Shown here piece by piece: positions 5,400 to 10,437 of a stretch of DNA of 10,437 nt. The translations under genes were made by a program, and so were the position numbers. Below the pieces are notes generated by a model. That model saw only the letters and a program-made list of their open reading frames with translations, was not told where the DNA came from and made no database searches. The stretch spans positions 1 through 10,437 of the forward strand of contig CALABM010000021.1 of the NCBI GenBank assembly GCA_937885815.1, given 5' to 3'. Numbering within the stretch: the first letter of the stretch is position 1; each line of letters starts with the position of its first letter. Source of the DNA: an uncultured Verrucomicrobiales bacterium (GTDB lineage: Bacteria > Verrucomicrobiota > Verrucomicrobiia > Verrucomicrobiales > Akkermansiaceae).

Positions 5400-6530
5400 G
5401 TGCAGGAACGAGGTCGAAAAAAAATTGCTATTTTATCGGATTATCCGTGTTGGAACTATTTTGAGGATATCCCTCGAGGGGGGCATCCTGCTCCGTGGTT
5501 AACTGCTTTGCATCGCTCCTTTGCTAAGGATGAGGCAGCATATGAAGTTCATTGGATTACTCTTTCTAAAGCTGTAAAAAAACACCGTACAATGGAGGCC
5601 GGGGGGCAGTATATGCATGTGCTTCCAACCGGGAGTAAGACACTCTCTCAATATTTGCATTACTTGCCGGATCGAATTAGAATAGCTAAATGCCTGCGAA
5701 AGATAAAACCTGATTTGCTTCACGCGTGGGGGACTGAAAGCTGTTACGGATTAAGTGCAAAGGATTTTAAGGGGAAGAAGCTTTTTTCTCTTCAGGGAGC
5801 ACTTACCGCGTATGCTCAGCGCTCCTATATGCCACCTTTCATGATTCGTCAGGCGAAATTTGAAAAGGGACTATTGCAATCAATGCCTATTATAACAACT
5901 GAGTCTGAATGGGCTCGTGATAGGGTATTAGAGTTAGCCCCCGGTGCAGATGTGCGCTTATGGGAATATGCTGCGGAGGAGCGCTTTTTTAATGTTGAAC
6001 GAAAACTTTCAGCTAATCCGGCTTGTCTAATGATAGCCTCGGCTTCTCATATAAAAAATGCTCCGACTGCTATTGCAGCTTTTTCGCAACCCGAATTGCG
6101 ACATGTGAAGCTATATATGGCTGGAATTAATCCAGGCGTGTATGATAATCTCCCTGATAATGTCATTCCTCTGGGAAAAGTGGATAGGGAAAAGCTAGTT
6201 GAAGTATTACAGAAGTCGTGGGCTCTTATCCATCCTAGCCTTGCTGATACTGGTCCTACAGTAGTAAAAGAAGCTCGAGTAATGGGGCTTCCTTGCATTG
6301 TTTCTACTGAATGTGGGTCTAAGCAATATGTGGTTCCCGGAAAATCGGGTTACGTAATCTCGCCTATGTCAGTGGACAGCTTGGTTGAAGGAGTTCTGTC
6401 TATTATAAAGGATGCTGATACCTCTCTCTCGATGGGCGAATATGATAAGGCAAGGTGCTGTGAAGAATTATCCCGAGCCGTCATGTTTGAAAAGATTATG
6501 GCCCTGTACAAGGAAATTTTAGAAGGCTGA
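5400..6530 (+). CDS. Glycosyltransferase, GT4-type (GT-B fold)
   Basis: A 376-residue cytoplasmic enzyme expected to transfer a sugar from a nucleotide donor to a growing glycan or lipid-linked acceptor. The N-terminal half begins with a beta strand KKIAILSDYP (7-16) and holds KPDLLHAWGTES (103-114). The C-terminal half has the donor-binding pattern of GT4: LMIASASHIKN (210-220), IPLGKVDREKLVEVLQKSWALIHPS (256-280), then DTGPTVVKEARVMGLPCIVS (283-302) and GKSGYVI. The usual E-x7-E is D283-x7-E291 here. The start is GTG at 5400, since a stop lies four codons upstream and family sequence begins within ten residues. The gene is AT-richer than its neighbours (21/60 GC at 5521-5580, 28/60 at 6061-6120), which suggests transfer. 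It is followed after 5 bases by an acyltransferase, so the pair probably builds or decorates a surface polysaccharide. Donor and acceptor are unknown. Confidence 0.85.
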   Translation: MQERGRKKIAILSDYPCWNYFEDIPRGGHPAPWLTALHRSFAKDEAAYEVHWITLSKAVKKHRTMEAGGQYMHVLPTGSKTLSQYLHYLPDRIRIAKCLRKIKPDLLHAWGTESCYGLSAKDFKGKKLFSLQGALTAYAQRSYMPPFMIRQAKFEKGLLQSMPIITTESEWARDRVLELAPGADVRLWEYAAEERFFNVERKLSANPACLMIASASHIKNAPTAIAAFSQPELRHVKLYMAGINPGVYDNLPDNVIPLGKVDREKLVEVLQKSWALIHPSLADTGPTVVKEARVMGLPCIVSTECGSKQYVVPGKSGYVISPMSVDSLVEGVLSIIKDADTSLSMGEYDKARCCEELSRAVMFEKIMALYKEILEG

Positions 6531-6535
6531 TTAAG

Positions 6536-7147
6536 ATGACTTTGCAGGAGTTTAAGGTGGGTGTTTTAAGGAAGCTGTACGCTATTAAAGCTGTAGCGTA
6601 TAGATTAAAGGGAGTATGCATAGGAAAAGGCTCGTTTATTAGCGGGTTCCCTCATATTTTCATGAAGCGGCGCAATCAAATTGTGCTAGGGAATAATGTG
6701 ACGCTTCACTCCAAGAAGAAATATAACCCGCTCATGAGGCATCGCATCACGCTGGCCGCGGTTACGCCTGAGGCTAAAATCGAGTTTGCAGATAATAGCG
6801 GCGCGAGTGGGTGCACGGTTATTTGTGCCAGTCACATATCCGTGGGTCGTTACACCATTTTGGGAGCAGGCTGTGTTCTGTATGATTGTAAGGAGCATGA
6901 GTATTCACCACGTACGGGCTGGTTCTCATGCCGTAAGAAAACAGGAGCCCCCATCAAAATAGGTAATCGATGCTATATTGGCATGGATTGCATTATATTG
7001 AAAGGGGTAACAATAGGTGATAACTGCGTTATTTCGGCAGGTACCATTATTAAAGAAGATGTGCCTGCCGGGCATTTGGCTCAGGGAAATCCTGCCGTGT
7101 ATACGCCTTTGCCGGAGCGTTTGACGGTGGTGGAAGAGGATGAGTAG
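6536..7147 (+). CDS. Hexapeptide-repeat (left-handed beta-helix) acyltransferase
   Basis: A 203-residue protein of the LbH acyltransferase superfamily, which usually moves an acetyl or similar group from CoA to a sugar and acts as a trimer. Imperfect hexapeptide turns are visible near 27-60 (VCIGKGSFISG, QIVLGNNVTL), 81-112 and clearly at 140-175 (IKIGNRCYIGMDCIILKGVTIGDNCVISAGTII). The end has the family motif VPAGHLAQGNPAVY (176-189), which commonly caps the CoA site. His121 in the loop CKEHEYSP is a candidate catalytic residue by position. ATG 6536 lies 5 bases after the glycosyltransferase stop, with a weak AGAAGG nearby, so the two are co-transcribed. It probably O-acetylates or N-acylates the sugar handled by the upstream enzyme, as in WbbJ-like polysaccharide genes; the substrate cannot be told. 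It converges on the phosphoesterase gene, with only 43 bases between and no obvious hairpin. Confidence 0.85.
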   Translation: MTLQEFKVGVLRKLYAIKAVAYRLKGVCIGKGSFISGFPHIFMKRRNQIVLGNNVTLHSKKKYNPLMRHRITLAAVTPEAKIEFADNSGASGCTVICASHISVGRYTILGAGCVLYDCKEHEYSPRTGWFSCRKKTGAPIKIGNRCYIGMDCIILKGVTIGDNCVISAGTIIKEDVPAGHLAQGNPAVYTPLPERLTVVEEDE

Positions 7148-7190
7148 TTGCCGCTGCCGCTCCTTACTGGTAAATGTGCGGATGGGCTAA

Positions 7191-7946
7191 TCAGTCGCCC
7201 GTAGGTGACTGGCCCCGCAGCAGGGCGGCACAGAAGCTTTCCGGGAGGCCGGTGCGTGAGATTTTCTCCGCAGCGGCCTTTGCATTATAATCTACCCTGC
7301 GCAGGGTGAGGGTGGCTGTTTCCTCATCATACAGGCCGTAGGCGGCGCGGTAATTCAGGTCCCTAGGCTGGCCAACGGAGCCGGGGTTAATGAGGTAACG
7401 GCATTCAGCCTCCAGCTGTAGGGAGAAGGTGCCGCTTTCATCATAGGCTACGGGGATAATGCTCACCTTGCCCTCCCGCTTGCTGAAAATCGCCGGGCGG
7501 TGGGTGTGTCCGTAGAAACAAAGCTGCCCCTCGAACTGGGTGAAAGCTGTGCGAGCCTCCGGTACTGTGGAGATGCGCTGCCATTCCTCGCCGGGGGCAG
7601 GGGATGCATGCACTAAAGTGAGCCCATGCCAGGAAGCTTTGCGGGGGAGAGGGCGTACGAGGTTCACCAGCTCGGTGCCGAGCATGGCAGCTGTGCGGTC
7701 CATCATGGCAGTATACAGCGGTACTCCGAAGAGACCTCGCTGCAGCAGCGCTTGTTCGTGATTGCCGCGTACGGCTACACTGAACAGCGGCATTACCATC
7801 TGCATACAGGCTGCTGGGTCTCCGTTGAACCCGATGACATCACCCAGCCCGGCGTAGTGCGTAGCTTGCAGCTGTGCTGCATCTGACAGCACAGCTTGCA
7901 AGGCTTCTAGGTTGGCATGAATGTCGCTGAGAAGCGCGACTTTCAT
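7191..7946 (-). CDS. Calcineurin-like metallophosphoesterase (YfcE/YmdB-like group)
   Basis: A 251-residue soluble protein with the full metallophosphoesterase motif set. SDIHAN is at 7-12 (Asp8, His10), LGDVIGF at 34-40 (Asp36), RGNHE at 60-64 (Asn62, His63), LVHASP at 111-116 (His113) and YGHTHRP at 145-151 (His147, His149). The Gly-Asp-Val-x-Gly-Phe and INPGSVGQPRD (186-196) pattern fits the small bacterial phosphodiesterases that hydrolyse phosphodiester bonds with two metal ions. The natural substrate cannot be read from sequence. ATG 7946 has a GGAG 5 bases upstream, one of the few Shine-Dalgarno-like sites in the window. The gene starts 2 bases after the obg stop, so the two form an operon. 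Translational coupling with obg is likely. Confidence 0.9.
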   Translation of the reverse strand: MKVALLSDIHANLEALQAVLSDAAQLQATHYAGLGDVIGFNGDPAACMQMVMPLFSVAVRGNHEQALLQRGLFGVPLYTAMMDRTAAMLGTELVNLVRPLPRKASWHGLTLVHASPAPGEEWQRISTVPEARTAFTQFEGQLCFYGHTHRPAIFSKREGKVSIIPVAYDESGTFSLQLEAECRYLINPGSVGQPRDLNYRAAYGLYDEETATLTLRRVDYNAKAAAEKISRTGLPESFCAALLRGQSPTGD

Positions 7947-7948
7947 TT

Positions 7949-8986
7949 TTACTCCGCAAGCAGGGTTTTCAGGCGGGCTTTGAAGGCGGGAATGCCATCA
8001 CCCATGGCGGCGGAGATAGGCAGTATCTCAATCTTGGGGAAGCGCTGGCGCAATATTTCCAGATTTTCCACGGCCGTGGGGTCATCCATCTTGTTAGCCA
8101 GGATAATCCAACGGCGCTCGGCAAGCTCATCCGAGTACAGCTTAACTTCCTTGCGCAGCGTCTGAATGGCCTCCACGGGGTCGTGCTCCAAGCCGGTCAT
8201 GTCCACCACGAAAAGCAGCACATGACAGCGCATGATGTGGCGCAGGAATTCGTGGCCCAGACCGCGGTTCTCGGACGCACCCTCAATGATACCCGGAATA
8301 TCCGCCACAATGCAGCGGGAGTAATCCTCGAACTCCACCACACCCACAATCGGCTGCAGCGTGGTGAAGGGGTAGCTGGCTACCTTGGGAGTGGCGCGGG
8401 AGATGGCGCCCAGCAGAGTGCTCTTGCCGGCATTCGGGTAACCCACAAGACCGGCATCTGCGATGCGGCGAAGCTCAAAGAAGAACACGCCGCTTTCAGC
8501 CTCCGTGCCGTACTCAAACTTAAGGGGAGCCTGGTCCGTGGCGGTGCGGAAGTGCCAGTTGCCGCGGCCACCCTTACCACCCTGGCAGAGTACGAAACGC
8601 TCACCGGGCTCCGTAAGGTCCGCTATCTGCTCGAACTCAATGCCGTCACCCTCACGCTCCAGCCAAGTTGCTTCCTGCATGGTGGCGGCGTTTGTGCGGT
8701 ACACGATAGTGCCGGGCGGCACTTTGCCGATGACGGTGCGGCCGTCCTTACCATGCTTGCGAGCGTGCATGCCGGGCATGCCATCCGTCGCGACAAGCTT
8801 GGGGTCATAGAAATAATTGCGCAGGTCATTCGTGCCTGTGCTTACTTCAAGGATGACGCTGCCGCCGTCACCACCGTCGCCGCCATCAGGGCCGCCACGC
8901 GGTACAAACTTCTCGCGTCGGAAACTGGCCAAGCCGTTTCCGCCCTTGCCTGCCTTGGCAAATATACGAATATGATCTACGAACAT
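7949..8986 (-). CDS. obg: GTPase Obg (CgtA)
   Basis: A 345-residue Obg GTPase, which binds the 50S subunit and acts in ribosome assembly and stress responses. The glycine-rich Obg fold spans 1-160, with KAGKGGNGLASFRREKFVP (11-29), GGPDGGDGGDGG (31-42) and QGGKGGRGN (135-143). The GTPase domain has G1 GYPNAGKST (182-190), the G2 region FTT (207-209), G3 DIPG (229-232), G4 NKMD (298-301) and G5 SAA (325-327). All key residues are intact. The protein ends shortly after the G domain, so it lacks the variable C-terminal OCT domain of some relatives. ATG 8986 starts the family-typical MFVDHIRIFAKAG. No Shine-Dalgarno is present, and a promoter lies directly in front. A phosphoesterase gene follows after 2 bases. 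Confidence 0.97.
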   Translation of the reverse strand: MFVDHIRIFAKAGKGGNGLASFRREKFVPRGGPDGGDGGDGGSVILEVSTGTNDLRNYFYDPKLVATDGMPGMHARKHGKDGRTVIGKVPPGTIVYRTNAATMQEATWLEREGDGIEFEQIADLTEPGERFVLCQGGKGGRGNWHFRTATDQAPLKFEYGTEAESGVFFFELRRIADAGLVGYPNAGKSTLLGAISRATPKVASYPFTTLQPIVGVVEFEDYSRCIVADIPGIIEGASENRGLGHEFLRHIMRCHVLLFVVDMTGLEHDPVEAIQTLRKEVKLYSDELAERRWIILANKMDDPTAVENLEILRQRFPKIEILPISAAMGDGIPAFKARLKTLLAE

Positions 8987-8993
8987 GGGCGGC

Positions 8994-9022
8994 AGCTTAA
9001 TGGATTACAGCACTAATGTCAA
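8994..9022 (-). promoter_or_regulatory. Promoter of obg
   Basis: On the minus strand a perfect TTGACA (9022-9017), 17 bases, then TAAGCT (8999-8994), which is a weak -10 match. ATG 8986 follows after 7 bases, predicting a leaderless or nearly leaderless mRNA. The -35 box overlaps one arm of an inverted repeat that could be an operator. Confidence 0.5.
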
Positions 9023-9042
9023 GCGTTATTTGCAATTAGTGC
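9010..9042. promoter_or_regulatory. Inverted repeat over the obg -35 box (possible operator)
   Basis: GCACTAAT (9010-9017) and its exact complement ATTAGTGC (9035-9042) are separated by 17 bases. The proximal arm overlaps the first base of the obg -35 box and lies in the promoter spacer. The distal arm is upstream. Because transcription should start near 8986, the repeat would not be in the mRNA, which favours a DNA-binding site over an RNA hairpin. The binding protein is unknown. Confidence 0.45.
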
Positions 9043-9052
9043 GAGACGAAAC

Positions 9053-9072
9053 GCAAAGTATAAGAACTTTGC
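9053..9072. repeat. Inverted repeat, second in the obg-RHH gap
   Basis: GCAAAGT (9053-9059) and ACTTTGC (9066-9072) form a perfect 7-base inverted repeat with a 6-base spacer. This size suits a dimeric DNA-binding protein. It lies between the obg promoter and the promoter of the small RHH-like gene. Confidence 0.4.
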
Positions 9073-9086
9073 ATTGTGCTTTAGTT

Positions 9087-9120
9087 GAGAACTTCTCGTG
9101 TAGTGGAGAATAAAGCTTTA
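9087..9120. repeat. Clustered short palindromes in the obg-RHH gap
   Basis: GAGAACTTCTC (9087-9097) is a perfect palindrome around a central C. TTCTC (9093-9097) also pairs with GAGAA (9106-9110). TAAAGCTTTA (9111-9120) is a perfect 10-base palindrome. Together with the two inverted repeats upstream, this makes a dense array of symmetric sequences in about 110 bases. I see no gene in 8987-9233. Confidence 0.35.
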
Positions 9121-9196
9121 CCCTTGCTCGGCGCTGGGCGGCGGCAGAGAAGCTGATGTATAAGGCACCTCTCGGGCGAGTATGCGGATATTGGGC

Positions 9197-9225
9197 TTGA
9201 AAAGGCAGGGTGAATTTGCTACCAT
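9197..9225 (+). promoter_or_regulatory. Promoter of the RHH-like gene and mnmA
   Basis: TTGAAA (9197-9202), exactly 17 bases, TACCAT (9220-9225). The ATG at 9234 starts 9 bases past the -10 box. This predicts an mRNA that begins next to the start codon and continues into mnmA. Confidence 0.45.
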
Positions 9226-9233
9226 GCATGTGC

Positions 9234-9470
9234 ATGCTCAAGAAGATGTACATATTCCGCTGTCCTCTGGCAGAGTTTGAGGAGATAGAGCGAATCTGCA
9301 CGGAGAATGGTACAGACCACTCCCGGGTGGTGAACGCAGCGCTGCTGATGTTCACGGACTGCATGGCGGAGGAAGGTATTTTGGAGCACCGGCAGCTTCC
9401 CCCTTGTGCGTTGGAAGAGGCGCGGCCTGTTTCGGCTGGGCGGGGCGGAAGAAAAATCACACATCCGTAA
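9234..9470 (+). CDS. Small ribbon-helix-helix-like protein
   Basis: A 78-residue product. Residues 4-45 fit the ribbon-helix-helix (CopG/Arc/MetJ-like) layout. A short strand KMYIFRCPL (4-12) is followed by a helix AEFEEIERICTENG (13-26), a turn with Ser30, and a second helix SRVVNAALLMFTDCM (30-44). Such proteins bind DNA as dimers through the paired strands. The C-terminal tail (46-78) is polar and unlike a toxin-binding domain I can name. Start choices are GTG 9210, ATG 9228, ATG 9234 and ATG 9246; the promoter spacing and fold favour 9234 or 9228. It ends 17 bases before mnmA, suggesting one operon. It is divergent from obg across a palindrome-rich gap, which is where a local regulator would bind. 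No partner toxin is visible. The domain call is by pattern only. Confidence 0.5.
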   Translation: MLKKMYIFRCPLAEFEEIERICTENGTDHSRVVNAALLMFTDCMAEEGILEHRQLPPCALEEARPVSAGRGGRKITHP

Positions 9471-9487
9471 TCTGATTCTGATACACC

Positions 9488-10437
9488 ATGGCTAGGATAT
9501 TAGTGGCACTGAGTGGAGGCGTGGATAGCGCGGCGGCGGCAGCTTTGCTGGTGGAGCAAGGGCATGAAGTCGTGGCGGCATACATGAAGAACTGGGTGAA
9601 TGAGGAGAATATACCCGGCGAGTGTCCGTGGGAGCGTGATATTGAGGATGCTCTCGGCGTGTGCCGTAAGCTTGGCATAGAGCTGCGCGTGGTAGATCTC
9701 ATAGAGCAGTACCGCAGCCGAGTGGTGAATTACCTGATAGAAGGTTACCGCGCGGGGTTCACTCCGAATCCTGATGTGCTTTGTAACCGCGAAATGAAGT
9801 TCGGTGTGCTGCTGGATTATGCCTTGGAACAGGGCTTCTCCTCTGTGGCTACCGGGCATTATGCCAAGCGGCTGGACGTACCGGGAGAGGGCAGTTATGT
9901 GCTGCGAGGTGCGGACCGTAATAAAGACCAGTCTTATTTCCTTGCGCTGATGAAGCCGGAGCAGGTGGCTCATGCCGTGTTCCCTGTGGGGGAGTTGACC
10001 AAGCCGCAGGTGCGTGAGCTGGCGCGCCGTTTTCAGTTGCCGAATGCAGAGAAGAAGGATTCTCAGGGTATATGCTTCATTGGCCAAGTGAAGATGAGCG
10101 ATTTCCTGCGCCATTATCTGCCGGATAATCCCGGGGATATTGTGGATTTGAAGGGGCGCAAGCTCGGGCGGCACGATGGCTTGCACCTTTTTACCATGGG
10201 GCAGCGCAAGGGGCATTTTGTTGCCTCGCCCCGTGAGGGGGTGGCCTATGTGGTGGTAGGTAAGGATTTGAAGCGTAACCGCCTGATTCTCGGCTACGAG
10301 GGGGAGGATACCCCCGGCCTGTATGCTTCTGCTGCCGTGGTGGGCGGGGTCCACAACAACCTCTGCCCGCTGCCGGAGCGCATCATGGCTCAGGCTCGTT
10401 ACCGGGCTCCTGCCGTACATGCGGCCTGCACTCCGCT
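9488..10437 (+). CDS. mnmA: tRNA-specific 2-thiouridylase MnmA, partial (3' end outside the window)
   Basis: The first 316 residues of MnmA (TrmU), which adds sulfur to U34 of tRNA-Lys, -Glu and -Gln using ATP and a persulfide relay. The PP-loop SGGVDS is at 9-14. The catalytic Cys99 lies in NPDVLCNREMKFG (94-106). GHYA is at 123-126, DQSYFLA at 147-153, and the persulfide-accepting Cys196 in KKDSQGICFIG (189-199). GLHLFTMGQRKG (231-242) and the C-terminal beta-barrel region follow. All catalytic residues are intact. The reading frame is open to the last base, so the stop lies beyond the window; family members are usually about 350-380 residues. ATG 9488 begins MARILVALSGG as expected, 17 bases after the RHH-like gene. 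No Shine-Dalgarno is evident. It is probably co-transcribed with that gene. Confidence 0.96.
   Translation, partial: MARILVALSGGVDSAAAAALLVEQGHEVVAAYMKNWVNEENIPGECPWERDIEDALGVCRKLGIELRVVDLIEQYRSRVVNYLIEGYRAGFTPNPDVLCNREMKFGVLLDYALEQGFSSVATGHYAKRLDVPGEGSYVLRGADRNKDQSYFLALMKPEQVAHAVFPVGELTKPQVRELARRFQLPNAEKKDSQGICFIGQVKMSDFLRHYLPDNPGDIVDLKGRKLGRHDGLHLFTMGQRKGHFVASPREGVAYVVVGKDLKRNRLILGYEGEDTPGLYASAAVVGGVHNNLCPLPERIMAQARYRAPAVHAACTP

Noticed and set aside
8183..9016. A 277-codon plus-strand open frame
   Set aside because: It is antisense to obg, which carries all GTPase motifs. The translation is His/Ala/Val-rich with no family features.
9017..9209. tRNA or small RNA gene in the obg-RHH gap
   Set aside because: No cloverleaf arrangement or TTCGA-type T-arm was found. 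The palindromes are better explained as protein-binding sites.
9500..10420. A 306-codon minus-strand open frame
   Set aside because: It is antisense to mnmA, which has intact PP-loop and cysteine motifs.

Overview
The window looks like a chromosomal segment from a Verrucomicrobia-type bacterium, possibly close to Akkermansia. The clues are an RNA polymerase alpha subunit and L17 ribosomal protein pair, Obg, MnmA, and a long GreA/GreB-family protein whose N-terminal region matches what I recall of the verrucomicrobial family. The assignment rests on protein resemblance only; no rRNA is present. Core genes sampled by hand are near 60% GC. Two stretches are clearly AT-richer and look acquired.

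Layout. Positions 1 to about 1010 are AT-rich (37-38% GC in the lines I counted) and hold a truncated reverse-transcriptase-like gene plus the 3' third of the gre-family gene, all on the minus strand. The gre gene (2431 to 470) has the usual N-terminal region but lacks a GreA/GreB domain; an unrelated C-terminal segment is fused in frame at the composition change. A strong hairpin (2633-2673) separates it from a minus-strand CBM9/DOMON-like gene (3270-2701). Divergent from that is rpoA-rplQ (3522-5160) with its own promoter and leader, ending in a hairpin with a UACG tetraloop. An AT-richer two-gene plus-strand cassette follows: a GT4-type glycosyltransferase and a hexapeptide acyltransferase (5400-7147). 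Convergent to it is a minus-strand operon, obg then a calcineurin-like phosphoesterase (8986-7191). A palindrome-rich intergenic region (8987-9233) separates obg from a divergent small ribbon-helix-helix-like gene and mnmA, which runs off the right edge.

How the parts relate. Most genes are housekeeping: transcription (RpoA, the altered Gre protein), ribosome structure and assembly (L17, Obg) and tRNA thiolation (MnmA). The glycosyltransferase and acyltransferase probably serve surface glycan synthesis. The small RHH protein may regulate its own promoter or the divergent obg promoter.

Two themes recur. Several promoter-like boxes sit only 6-10 bases before the chosen start codon (gre, CBM9-like, glycosyltransferase, obg, RHH), which suggests leaderless or near-leaderless mRNAs, and most starts have no Shine-Dalgarno sequence. 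Second, the gre fusion next to a reverse-transcriptase remnant marks the edge of a foreign insertion or a recombination event. No CRISPR array, rRNA, tRNA or complete insertion sequence was seen.
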